64,000 nt of DNA. Origin: Gambelia wislizenii (Eukaryota > Chordata > Lepidosauria > Squamata > Crotaphytidae). The position numbers and the translations under genes were made by a program. The notes beneath the pieces are model-generated. The model did no database searches. It was not told where the DNA came from and was given only the letters and a program-made list of their open reading frames with translations. The DNA is taken from assembly GCA_030847615.1 (NCBI GenBank), contig JAUMIR010000003.1, forward strand, positions 341,944,256-342,008,255. Direction: 5' to 3'. Position 1 is the stretch's first letter; each line of letters begins with the position of its first letter. Positions 9,443-19,467 of the stretch are shown here, one piece after another.

Positions 9443-10800
9443 TCAAAGCATTCCCGACAGATGGCCATCCAGCCTCTGTTTAAAGACCTCCAAGGAAGGA
9501 GACCCCACCACACTCCGAGGGAGTGTGTTCCACTGCTGAACAGCTCTTACTGTCAAAAAGTTCCTCCTAATGGTGAGGTGGAATCTCTGTTCCTGGAGCT
9601 TGCATCCATTGCTCTGTGTTCCAGTCTCTGGAGCAGCAGAAAACAAGCCTGCTCCATCCTCAGCGTGACATCCCTTCAAATACTTAAACAGGGCTATCAT
9701 ATCGCCTCTTAACCGTCTTTTTTCCAGGCTAAACATACCCAGCTCCCTAAGTCTCTCCTCATACGGCATTGTTTCCAGACCTTTCACCATTTTAGTTGCC
9801 CTTCTCTGGACACGCTCCAATTTGTCAATATCCTTTTTGAATTGTGGTGCCCAGAACTGGGCACAGTATTCTAAGTGAGGTCTGACCAAGGCAGAATAGA
9901 GTGGCACTATTACTTCCTTTGATCTAGACACTATACTTCTATTGATACAGCCCAAAATTGCATTGGCCTTTTTAGCTGCCGCATCACATTGTTGACTCAT
10001 GTTCAACTTGTGGTCTACTAGGACTCCTAGATCCCTTTCGCACGTAGTCTCGTTCAGCCAGGTCTCTCCCATCCTATATTTATGCATTTCATTTTTCCGC
10101 CCTAAATGCAGTACTTTACATTTCTCCATATTGAATTTCATTTTGTTAGCTTTGGCCCAGCGTTCCAGTCTATCCAGGTCATTCTGAATTTTGATCCTGT
10201 CCTCTAGGGTATTAGCTACTCCTCCTAATCTGGTGTCATCTGCAAATTTGATAAGTATGCCCCCAATTCCCTCATCCAAGTCATTGATAAAGATGTTGAA
10301 TAGCACTGGGCCCAGGACAGAACCCTGTGGCATCCCACTGGTCACATCTTTCCAAGACGAAGAGGAGCCACTGCTGAGCACCCTTTGGGTTCAGCCGGTC
10401 AACCAATTACAAATCCATTGAACAATTAACTTGTCTAGCCCACATTTTACAAGCTTGTTTGCAAGAATGTCATGGGGAACCTTGTCAAAGGCCTTACTGA
10501 AATCAAGGTATGCGATGTCCACAGCAATCCCTTCATCTACCAAGCTGGTAACTTTAGCAAAAAAAAAAAAAAAAGAGATCAGATTAGTCTGGCATGACTT
10601 GTTTCTCTGAAACCCATGTTGACTTTTTGTGATTATGGCATTGCCTTCTAAATGTTCACAGACTCTCTGTTTAATGATCTGCTCTAGAATCTTCCCTGGT
10701 ATTGATGTCAGACTAACTGGACGATAATTGTTGGGATCCTCTTTTTCCCCCTTTTTGAAGATGGGAACAACGTTTGCCCTCCTCCAGTCTGCTGGGACTT
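9443..10800 (-). pseudogene. CR1 ORF2: catalytic reverse transcriptase and C-terminus
   Basis: Past the nested insert the reverse transcriptase resumes at the PADWR-equivalent region. It carries YRPVSLTS and the LDFSKAF block near 10490, a poly(A) expansion near 10558-10574 that breaks frame, then [10 protein letters not shown], and an intact FADDT motif near 10230-10244 (open 312-codon frame 9443-10381). The C-terminal block is as in the + strand copy. Because FADDT is intact here, this copy shows that the + strand copy lost one base at that site. Confidence 0.92.
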
Positions 10801-10996
10801 ATAGAATCATAGAATCATAGAATTGCAGAGTTGGAAGAGACCACGAGGGCCATCCAGTCCAACACCCCTGCCACGCAGGAAATCTTGATCAAAGCATCCC
10901 CGACAGATGGCAATCCAGCCTCTGTTTAAAGACCTCCAAGGAAGGAGACCCCACCACGCTCCGAGGGAGTGCGTTCCACTGCCGAACAGCTCTTAC
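10801..10996 (-). mobile_element. Nested CR1 3' tail inside CR1 copy 2
   Basis: The insert starts at GTAAGAGCTGTTCGGCAG and ends in ATTCTATGATTCTAT (on -). Flanks join as GGAGAACAG / AAGTCCCAGC. The + strand copy has GGAGAACAGGAGAAGTCCC, so three bases were lost and no target duplication was made. Confidence 0.9.
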
Positions 10997-12548
10997 CTGT
11001 TCTCCAGGAGTTCTTAAAGATTATTGCCAATGGCTCTGAGATTATATATGCCAGCTCTTTTAATACTCTTGGATGTAGTTCATCTGGTCCTGGAGATTTA
11101 AATTCATTTAGATTAAGAAGGTATTCCTGTACTACCTCTTTACTTATTTTGAGCTGGATTTCCCCTATTGTGTCCTCTGTTCCATTATCCTCAGGTTGGT
11201 CCTCCTTTTTCTTTTCTGAAAACACTGAGGCAAAGAAGGTGTTGAGTAATTCTGCCTTTTCTCTGTCTCCTGTTAGCATTTTGCCATCTTCTCCACGTAG
11301 TGGCCCTATCATTTCCTTCTTCCTCCTTTTGCTGCGGACATACCCAAAAAAACCCTTTTTATTGTTCTTAACCTCCCTAGCAAGCCTGAGCTCATTCTGC
11401 ACTTTAGCTTTTCTGACTTTACTCCTACACGTGTTCGCTATCTGTTTGAATTCTTCTTTGGTGATTTCCCCCCTTTTCCATTTCCTATACATGTTCCGTT
11501 TAAAACTTAGCTCCATTGAAAGTTCTTTAGTCATCCATCCTGGTTTCTTGAGACACCTCCCATTTTTCTTCCTCAATGGTACTGTTTTAAATTGTGCCTT
11601 CAGTATCTCCCTTTTGAGAAAGTCCCATCCGTCTTGAGGTCTCTTCTCTTTTAGTATTCCTGACCATGGGATCACCCCCAGTATTTCCCTGAGTTTATTG
11701 AAATCAGCTCTCCTAAAGTCAAGAATGCGTGTCTGACTATGCCTGGCTTCTCCTTTCCATTGTATAACAAACTCCAGGAGAACATGATCACTCTCACCTA
11801 AGGATCCCACCACTTGCACTGCATTAACCAGGTCATCTCTGTTGGTTAGAACCAGATCTAAAATAGCTGACCCCCTTGTTGCCTCTTCCACTTTTTGGAC
11901 CATGAAATTTTCTTCCAGGCAAGTCAGGAATTTGCTAGACCTTGAAATTTTGGCTGAGTTAGATTTCCGGCAAATATCAGGATAGTTGAAGTCACCCATC
12001 ACTACTACATCTCTCCTTTCTGCATGTGTGTTCATCTGTTCTAGAAAGGCATCATCCAATTCCTCCGTCTGATTTGAGGGTCTGTAGTAGAGTCCCACAA
12101 TAACATCCCTGTTGTTTCCCTCCCCTTTAATTTTTATCCAGATGCTCTCCACCTGGCTTCCAGTATTGATGTCATGGATCACTTCACTGCTGTAAATATC
12201 CCTGACATATAATGCTATTCCTCCTCCTTTCCTGTTTGGCCTGTTTCTCCTATAAAGGTTATACCCCTCTATTCCTACATTCCAATCATGTGACTCATCC
12301 CACCAGGTTTCAGTAATGCCTATTATATCATATTTGTTTTGTAGTGCGAGGAGTTCAAGTTCATCTTGCTTATTTCCCATGCTCTGTGCATTAGTGTAGA
12401 GAAAGCCCTCCTGATCAAATTCTTGAGACTGTTGACAAAAATGTTTCTTCCAACTGTTGTAAGATGCACCCCATCTCTTGCCAGAAGTCCCCCCGCATGG
12501 AAGCACAGTCCATGATCCAAGAATCCAATTTGTTCTCGGCGACACCAT
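10997..12548 (-). pseudogene. CR1 ORF2: endonuclease and N-terminal reverse transcriptase
   Basis: The frame is open from upstream of the junction deletion. Genuine ORF2 sequence starts near 12405 with [11 protein letters not shown], then [27 protein letters not shown] and SDHVLLEF (endonuclease), followed by the connecting region and [15 protein letters not shown] of the reverse transcriptase. It runs to NSWRTG, where the nested CR1 tail interrupts it. The first roughly 45 codons of the open frame are out-of-phase ORF1. Endonuclease residues known to matter (Asn, Glu, Asp-x-Asn, Asp-His) are all present. Confidence 0.9.
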
Positions 12549-12736
12549 CTACAGAGCCAGTTGTTTACGTCGGCTATTTTCCTCTTCCTTCTTGGACCAT
12601 GCACTTCAACTGGCAGAAGAGATGAGATGACAACCTGTGCGTCCATTTCTTTCAGCTTCCTCCCCAGGGCCTCATAATCTCTTCTGATCTTGGGAAAGCT
12701 GTGCCTTGCAGTATCATTGGTTCCCACATGGACCAA
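12323..12736 (-). pseudogene. CR1 ORF1 esterase C-terminal part fused by deletion
   Basis: This frame resumes the esterase (HVGTNDT, SSLLPVE, FLDHGLCFH, DGVHLT). Instead of ending at its stop it runs out through a deletion: after LIRRAF it enters sequence that in the other copy lies within ORF2, read in the wrong phase. The deletion removes the region equivalent to about 1371-1540 of the + strand copy, including the ORF1 stop and ORF2 start. Confidence 0.88.
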
Positions 12737-13379
12737 AAGGAAGGGATAATGATCCGAATGTCAGCCTCTCGGTCACATCACAGATCTTTGCCCCAGGGAG
12801 ACAACACACCTCCCGAGTCATCTTGTCAGGCCCACATACCACTGCTTCTGTACCCCGCAGCAAGGAGTCCCCCACCACCACCACACGCCTCCGCCGAGGC
12901 TTCGCAGCTGCTGCTCCTTGCGGTGGTCTTCTTAAGGTCCACTGCTCTACCCCTGAAGTCTGTCCATGCTGTTCTTCCTCGTTGTCCTTGATAAGGGAAA
13001 GGGCTTCGAATCGATTCTGTAGCTGCAAGCTGCTCGAAGAATCCCTGGATTTTCTTGTTCTGTATGTGACATTCCTCCAGCTGTCTACTTCCTGTGTCTG
13101 TGAAGTGACCCTCTCCTCCACAGTCACTTCCTCTGTGCGGTCCCCGTCCAAGACTGTTCGTTCTGTTCTTTCCAGGAAAACCTCTTGCTCGCGAATCTGT
13201 TGAAGCATAGCTACCCGTGTCTCCAGCTGCTGTACTTTCTCCTCCAAGAGGGCTACCAGCTTGCACTTGATGCATGTGAAGTTCTCCGCATCTGTAGGCA
13301 AGAAGACAAACATCGCACAAGTGGAAAACTCTAATCCCAAACCCAGGCAGATGGTGCTCGTCCAACCCTGTAAGGTCAA
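12714..13379 (-). pseudogene. CR1 ORF1, N-terminal and middle parts
   Basis: An ATG at 13377-13379 opens a 221-codon frame. A Cys-containing head (CIKCKLVALLEEK near residues 36-48) is followed by a heptad-like coiled coil (VQQLETRVAMLQQIREQEV) and a linker. Next comes KPRRRRVVVVGDSLLRGTE near residue 163, which carries the GDS block with the nucleophile Ser of SGNH hydrolases. The frame then leaves the family sequence just after CDVTERLT, where about 14 bases present in the + strand copy (1001-1014 region) are missing. This shows what the + strand copy lacks: the RNA-binding/multimerisation half of ORF1. The function in the family is ribonucleoprotein formation; here it is inactive. Confidence 0.88.
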
Positions 13380-13383
13380 CCAT

Positions 13384-13740
13384 CTAAGAGAAGGAAACTC
13401 TAATCAAACCTACGACCCGAGGACCTCGCTGCTATGTCCATGCTTGCAAGGCCACAGCAGATGAACCTTTGGTTTAACGGGTGAGGCCAGTTCTGTGCAC
13501 GCTGCGCTCCACCAGAAAAATCCATTGCACAGGCTCGAAGGACAAATCCATAAGTTGAGGACCTGGAGGGAAGGCTTTCTCTCCATGCTAACTGTTTAAT
13601 TGCTTGAACTAGAAATAAAGCTTTTTTTGTTTTCCTACTAAAGCCTACGTATATGCATCTTGCTTGGTCATAGCTATCTTGATTCTTCTCAGGGATAGAG
13701 AAGGAGGGGTTAGGGGTAACCCTCATTTAACGCTGGAAAT
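13384..13740 (-). other. Possible CR1 5' region, unassigned
   Basis: On - an open frame of 108 codons precedes ORF1 but shows no motif. On + the segment has AATAAAG near 13614, which could be a chance polyadenylation signal of another element read forwards. The boundary near 13735, where sequence changes to AT-rich unique-looking DNA, may be the 5' end of CR1 copy 2. Confidence 0.35.
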
Positions 13741-14379
13741 TTTAAAATAACAATGTGATTGTCTCCTTGTAATCACATCTCAAAATTAAGGTCAAATCAA
13801 GGAGTGGTGGCAGCTATTGTAGAGAGACATAGTTCCAAGGGATTTCCAGGCTAGGGGAACCCCTGAGAGTGTGTCTCATATTGTATAAACACATGAGTCT
13901 CCTTCCCCTCTCTGTGATGGTGTGAATGCAGAGAGAGGAGGGAGGACTTCATGTCACAGGGGCAAAAAACCATCAAAAACTCCAAAGGAAAAGCCTTTGC
14001 GGCTTTTCCTGGAGTTTAAAAAAACCCCAGGGGAATGCACAGTCCTTGTTAGGAATCACTTTGAATCACTTTCGCATACATGTAGAAGCACAAAGCTGAT
14101 TGTCCAGACAAGTACAGGGGCTGGGATTGCTAACAAGGCAAGTGCCTGGAGCCACCATGCTGGATTTTCGCCTTAGTAAATGAATGCTAAGGTGCTAAAA
14201 TGGGGTGTTGTTTTTTTCTTTTTAGTAAAGGTGAAATATTGCTATATTGCACATAGGATTTTTTTTTTAAAAAAAGTTTGGCAGTGGCAAATTCAGGTAA
14301 GTTAAAACGCGAGTAATTCACTCACAGCTGCCATCTTGACTGGCAGGCAGGAGAAGCTTTTGGGTGCTAAAAAAACATT

Positions 14380-15606
14380 GGGCTGGTTTACATGGCAGAT
14401 TTATTACGGCAACTTGCCACAATAATTCTTTTCCGCATCTGTGCCAGTCAGGTTTTTTTCCTAATTATGCTGCTTTTTCGTTCAGACTTGAAAAAGTGTG
14501 GGGGGCGTGGCCTCCCAAGCAGAGGCAGGCTGTATGGGGAAGGGCATAGACCTTCCTTTGAAGCCCTGCATTTTCGAGCTAAGGAAAGACTCACAGAGTG
14601 CCAAAATAGCAGGGGGGGGAAGATCAAAGAAGTGGCTCTGTCTCTGTCTCTAAATCTGCCTGTAAACGAACTCAGTCACTGCCCGAAGCAGAGGGTCAGC
14701 AAACTCTCTGCTGAAAGGCATTGCTGCCATATCGAGGATCCTAAGGTGAACCTATCACAAGTTTTTCCAGCACGATTTGTTTACTCAGGGTTCACAGACT
14801 TGCAAAATAGCAGAGGATTTTTCACTCTCCCTCCCTGGTCCCCCTCCCTCCCTCCCCCCCTCTCTTGCTCTCTCTCCCTCCCCCAAGCAGAGCTGACAGA
14901 TGGGAACTTTATGACTGAAAGGTCTTGGGAATCCGTTTTCTTGGCAGACTTGCAAAATAGCAGAGAGAAGTTTTCAAAGTTTCCTGAACGCTACTGAACT
15001 CAGTACCCCTCTTTTAAGCCCGCCCATTGCATCAGAGCAACCAATCACAATGCAGATCTGCTGCAACCCTTAACGGAATGGTAGTTTACACTGCCAATAA
15101 AACACTACAATGCAAATATACCTGCAAAAATAGCGACATCCCTTGCCACTCTATATTTGGGTGTTTTACCCTCCCCCCTTCTGAATGAGGCGATGCTGTG
15201 CTGCAATCTGTGGAGATTTTCAGACAGGCAAAAATCGCCCCTTGCCGCGCGAGCAGCCTCCCGAAACTGCTGCGCGGCAAGGGTCTTTTTCGGACGACGC
15301 GGTGCCTCTAGCGAAGCTGTCCGTGTCACTTCCGTGAAGCTTGGGACGGCTCCGCGCCATATTTCAATCACGGGCAGCTTCCGTGCTTGAAATATGGCGC
15401 GGAGCCGTCCGAAGCTTCACGGAAGTGACACGGACGGCTTCGCTAGAGGCACAGCGTCGTCCGAAAAAGACCCTTGCCGCGCAGCAGTTTCGGGAGGCTG
15501 CTCGCGCGGCAAGGGGCGATTTTTGCCTGTCTGAAAATCTCCTGTGTGAACTATGAGCTATCTTAGCAGTATATTTAGAGGAATATTTGCCCGTGTAAAC
15601 GACCCC
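14380..15606. mobile_element. DNA transposon-like insert with ATT duplication
   Basis: Left end GGGCTGGTTTACATGGC and right end (other strand) GGGGTCGTTTACACGGGC are imperfect inverted repeats. ATT flanks both sides (14377-14379, 15607-15609). The interior contains 'gacttgcaaaatagcag' twice (near 14798 and 14947), CT-rich DNA near 14830-14885, and the palindromic element at 15212-15542. A 201-codon frame (14392-14997) has no recognisable domain. Confidence 0.6.
15212..15542. mobile_element. Palindromic foldback element (terminal motif family 1)
   Basis: Arms of about 160 bp are inverted with about four mismatches that I count; ends are GGAGATTTTCAGAC, with TGT at 15209-15211 and 15543-15545. 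CpG dinucleotides are abundant and largely retained in both arms, which suggests a young copy. The loop is about 20 bp around 15370. It encodes nothing credible, and frames on the two strands mirror each other. Confidence 0.8.
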
Positions 15607-15690
15607 ATTAAGGCACATCGCAGCTGCTGTGATTTGCCATTACTGCAGAGCAATCTGGGTTGTTGTTTTTTTGCCTCATTTAGACGGGTC

Positions 15691-16590
15691 CATAGAATCA
15701 TAGGAGATTATCACACAAATTTAATAATCTGGGACAGGAAAGCCACAGGATTGAGAAGGGGCTTCCTTTTCAGATGACACCATCCCTGTCCCGTTCTGCC
15801 TCCTTGCTGCTTCTGTTTCCTTCTGTTTTTTTTAATTGATGGGCAGAAGCCATCAATAGACCACCCATTCCATTTCAGAAATGGAATAATGGGTGAGCGA
15901 AAAGGTGCCCCGTTTTGCTGGTGCAATCTGGGAGGTCCATGCCGAACACTTCCAGGTATGATCAAGACGTCCAGGTAAGTAACAGCTTTTTTTGTACCCA
16001 CCCCTGTTTACTTGGTTTTTTTTTTTTTTTTTTTAGTGTGTTTAGGTGCTTGGTTTAATTTTTTGAGGTTTGTTTTTTTTTAATTTTTAAATTCCCCGTG
16101 TGATGCTGGACTCCCTGGAAGGTCCGTAAAGGGCATTTCCAGTGGTGATTGGGACATCCAGGTAAATCACAGCCTTTTTGTACCCTCCCCTGTTTACTTG
16201 TGTGTGTGTATGTGTGTGGGTTATTTAGGTGCTTTGTGTACTTTTCAACTTTTTATTTTTTGTTTTATTTTTAAATTTCCCGCATGATCGTTCTCTCATG
16301 AGAACGGCTGGGATTTGCTTTCCACGAAGTGAATGGGGCTCGGCAAGACCTCCATTCATTTCATGGACTGCTGGAGGTGGGGGGAGCAGTTTCTGTCTCA
16401 CTATAAAAGTAGGTGTGTGAAAAGTTGTTTTTTAAATCGTGACAGGGATGGGAGCAGGGCAGGAATTAGAAGGCAAGACGGGGATGGTATATTTGTCTCC
16501 GTCTGATAATCTCCATAGAGTTGGAAGAGGCTCTGAGGGCCATTCAGTCCAACCTCCTGCCATGCAGAAATACCCATAAAGCAAATATGA
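15691..16590 (-). mobile_element. CR1 3' tail split by a MITE
   Basis: 15691-15702 (CATAGAATCATA) and 16515-16590 (ATAGAGTTGGAAGAGGC...) together make one CR1 terminus on -. The MITE 15703-16514 sits between, with the target bases ATA doubled. Confidence 0.8.
15703..16514. mobile_element. Terminal motif family 1 MITE, 812 bp, ATA duplication
   Basis: Ends GGAGATTATCACAC and (other strand) GGAGATTATCAGAC; ATA at 15700-15702 and 16515-16517. The interior holds a 187-bp tandem duplication: GACGTCCAGGTAAGTAACAG at 15966 and GACATCCAGGTAAATCACAG at 16153, each followed by a Tn-rich stretch. No coding capacity. Confidence 0.82.
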
Positions 16591-16748
16591 AAAAGTGCCC
16601 CAAGGTGATTTTTTAGGGGTCATTCAGCATGCTTGAAAGCATATTTTTCCAACCATACTCTTCACTTGAAAACATTTAGTGCATCTGTACATTTATACAT
16701 GTCTGTCCTATACAATACCCATTCAAATTGCTGGCTCCTGTCTAGGTG

Positions 16749-16867
16749 GATTCTGCTGTGCTTTCTGCAACCAGACTTGTTTATCTTGGATTGGCCTTTT
16801 TAGTCATCAGTGCACTTGCAGAAAGTGCAGGATGAGTACTTCCTGAATCTTCGTTTGCGAAGAAAAG

Positions 16868-16902
<35 letters not shown>
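16749..16902 (+). mobile_element. LINE 3' tail with C2HC zinc finger and (GA)n end
   Basis: One frame reads CAFCNQTCLSWIGLFSHQ then CTC, a C-x2-C-x12-H-x3-C finger, and stops soon after. The sequence finishes in a pure GA tract (16871-16902). Two other copies (56476-56620 and 62385-62713) end the same way, so the GA tract is the element's 3' end. LINE clade not determined. Confidence 0.65.
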
Positions 16903-16904
<2 letters not shown>

Positions 16905-16980
16905 TGCAAATATAGTGCGACTACATAACCACACTAATTTGCATTAATCTTCATTCTCTAACTCAAGATTAAGAAACATG

Positions 16981-17090
16981 CAGGCTTCCAGGTGTTGTTA
17001 GACACCTGCAAGTCCCAGCAGACCAAGCCAGCATAGTCGGGTGAAGAATGTGGAGAGTTGGAGTTCCACAACATCTGGAGGGCCATCGAA
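16981..17090. mobile_element. hAT-like foldback fragment
   Basis: Inverted halves around 'ccaggtgttgttagacacctgcaagtccc' and 'gagttccacaacatctggagg' resemble the common reptile foldback repeat whose arms read 'actacaactcccagaa'. Ends are decayed. Confidence 0.45.
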
Positions 17091-17314
17091 TTTGTACACC
17101 TGCTCGAAACTCATGCAGCCACTTCTTACTACTTATTTATTAGGTCAGCACAATAGAAACATTTATATACACGTGCATAGGATGAATAAAATTAGATCCA
17201 GATATATCATTTGGGTATGAAAAGTAATATTTGGCTTATCTTTACAATATTCTACAACATTTTAAATTAACTAAATAGAGCCCAGGTCGTAATATCAGAC
17301 AATACCTTGCAATA

Positions 17315-17539
17315 CAGTTGGCCCTCCATAGCCACAAATTCTGCATCCATGGATTCAACCAACCACAGCTTGAAAATATTTTTTAAAAATTCCAAAAAGC
17401 AAACTTTGCTGTTCACCATTTTATATAAGGGATACCATTTTATTATGTCATTGTATATAATGGGACTTAAGTGTCCACAGATGTTGGTATCTATGGGAGG
17501 TCCTGGAACCAAACGCCAGTGGATACTGAGGGTCCACTG
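17315..17539. mobile_element. TA-flanked MITE, Tigger-like family T1
   Basis: Left end CAGTTGGCCCTCCATA, right end (other strand) CAGTGGACCCTCAGTATCC; TA on both sides (17313-17314, 17540-17541). The interior has CCATTTTATATAAGGG and 'tgtatataatgggacttaag', which recur at 31.4 kb and in part at 56.3 kb. Confidence 0.8.
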
Positions 17540-17541
17540 TA

Positions 17542-19464
17542 CTAAACTGTGGGGAAATTTGTATTTGTAGTATAGAAATTCTGAAAAATTCTTTTCTACT
17601 TCTGTATTTTCAGCCATTTTGTAAAAATTTCAGGTGTGATGAAACATTGTATTTTGTGCGAGTGAGTTTTCTGCAAAAAATACTGTTGTATTTTGTGCAA
17701 ATATGATGGCTGGAATCCTATTGGGCAATTGCAAATATATAACAAACAGGTACAGATTCACAATTGCTATGGATTCATGATCCCTATGCAGCCCTTATAA
17801 GGTCTACATAGGGACCTGAAAATTCCCTACACCCCACTTGCCAGTAAGCAGCCACTGGGATCAACTGAGGTCCATTGGGGAGCAGCTGCGTGATGTTCCC
17901 ACCTCTCCTCATGTGAGCAATCTCAGTGCAACAGGATTTGTGAGAAGGGTCCTTTTCCTGCCTGTCAGAGATCACTCATAAGAGGGAGTGGGATTGTCTG
18001 GTGGCTGATTCTCAATTGGCAGTGGAATGGACCCTCATTGATCCCTGTGGGGGGAATCACATTAGAATTCACTATGTAGCAACGTCATCATGGTGCTACA
18101 TAGTACGCAATGGTTGCATAGGATTCTTGCAAACATATTTTTGTGCAGAAAGGTACTTTGTGCAAAATACAATGTTTGGGGGTAAACATTTTTTTGTTTG
18201 CATCCTGAAACATGGGGAAAAATTGAATATTGTACAACACGTTCAGACACACTTTATCATTGAAGATAAAGAACTTTGCAAATATTTTTTACAATTCTAT
18301 TTTAAAACTGCATTTCCAAAGAGTAGCGGGATATAGGTAAATTGCATCTGTTTCAGTTTCTCTGTGTTATACACACTTGAGCACTGTACACACTTCAGCA
18401 AAGTCTCCATTTAAAAGGGAGGGTGGAAACCACACAAAACTTCTTTTCAAACCATTATACATTATTCAGACCTTCAAAGAGATTTTGACAAAAGTCACTC
18501 CAACTAAAGGGGAGACTTTCCCCACAACAGACCTCTGTGTGTGTGTGTGTGTGTGGTCTGTCTGACACAAAGCAGCTTTCAGACATACTGTGGAAGTCAG
18601 TAGGCATTGTATTATTACAAAATTTACAGCAATATCCTACAGGACCTTTTTTCTATGAAAGAGGGATATATCTAAAGATCTAATCTATGTTTTGTCTGCA
18701 CACATTCTTTGCAGCTTTAGTTGACATTCAGGGCCTAAGGAGCTTCATAAAAGGAGGCCCAAGTCAATTCAATAATATTCAGCTGGAAAGACACAAGTCT
18801 GCAAAGAAATTTGTTTCCCACATTTTTGCAAACCATGACCGTCCTTGGGAAGAAGTCCATAGGGGCTGATATCTCATACAATATCTTAAGAATTATCTCA
18901 TGCTGCAGTTGTGCTTTGAAAGGGCTATCCAGTTAAAATGGAAGTCACTTTGCTCTTCTCATATGGCATAAGCCAAAACAATCTGATCCCTCCCATTTTG
19001 TCACACCAAGCTGTGGCCCTGACTTGGTATGAAAGGCTTCTCCATATACTTTTTGATCCATAGCTGATTTCTTAGGAAGGAAGATACCAAACACAGACAT
19101 TTTAGCTGGTCCATGTGTCTCTTGTAAGTCTCTATTTATGAGGATGATGCTGTCATTTGCTCCTTTGTAATTGTCACTTTTAAGGAGGGTGAAATGGCCA
19201 AGTTCACTCCTTTGGGAAGTTCTTTGGCCCAATTAGCTTTTCCTGAGATAGTTCTCTGTGGATTCTTTGAAATGTAATTTAAAAAGCCCCTTGAATATAG
19301 TTTTACAGTCATTTTTAGGAATGAGTGTGATCACTTTTATCAAAATGAATAGGTCAGAGTAGCTTTTTTTTTTTTTAAAGCATAGGCCGCAATCCTGTTG
19401 GCTGATGTAACTACACAGTGTTAGTGGCAGTAGTGGTGCAAGTGGTGATACTGCAGAGCAGGAG
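17542..19464. other. Unassigned; includes (TG)n at 18535-18555
   Basis: AT-rich sequence with short chance frames only. A 21-base TG repeat lies at 18535-18555. 'ggctggaatcctattgggcaattg' near 17708 and 'ggccgcaatcctgttggctg' near 19385 are reminiscent of each other and may mark ends of old repeats. Confidence 0.4.
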
Positions 19465-19467
19465 TAA

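Larger units (their letters stand above)
9355..13383 (-). mobile_element. CR1 LINE copy 2, long but damaged
   Basis: It reads on - from ORF1 near 13379 through ORF2 to the CR1 octamer repeat near 9355-9380. Damage seen: a short deletion inside ORF1 near 12760, a deletion of about 170 bp joining ORF1 to ORF2 near 12400, a nested CR1 tail at 10801-10996, and a poly(A) run in the reverse transcriptase near 10558-10574. Sequence upstream on - (13384-13740) may be its 5' UTR. Confidence 0.93.
14060..15690 (-). mobile_element. MITE family 2 copy, split by two nested elements
   Basis: The right end read on - is GGACCCGTCTAAATGAGGC, then a block TCACAGCAGCTGCGATGTG (15607-15640) shared with 49.30 kb. 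The element resumes at 14379 with GATGGCAGCTGTGAGTGAAT, also shared with 49.37 kb and 42.07 kb. Between lies the element 14380-15606. The far end near 14060 is not sharply defined. Confidence 0.6.

Noticed and set aside
12701..13203. 165-codon + strand frame
   Set aside because: Antisense of CR1 ORF1; no motif.
13606..13625. AATAAAG as the polyadenylation site of a host gene
   Set aside because: No coding exon lies upstream on +; the region borders a CR1 element on -.
14392..14997. 201-codon frame inside the ATT-flanked element, considered as a transposase
   Set aside because: No DDE-type motif, helix-turn-helix or conserved spacing; contains low-complexity Ser/Pro/Leu from a CT-rich run.
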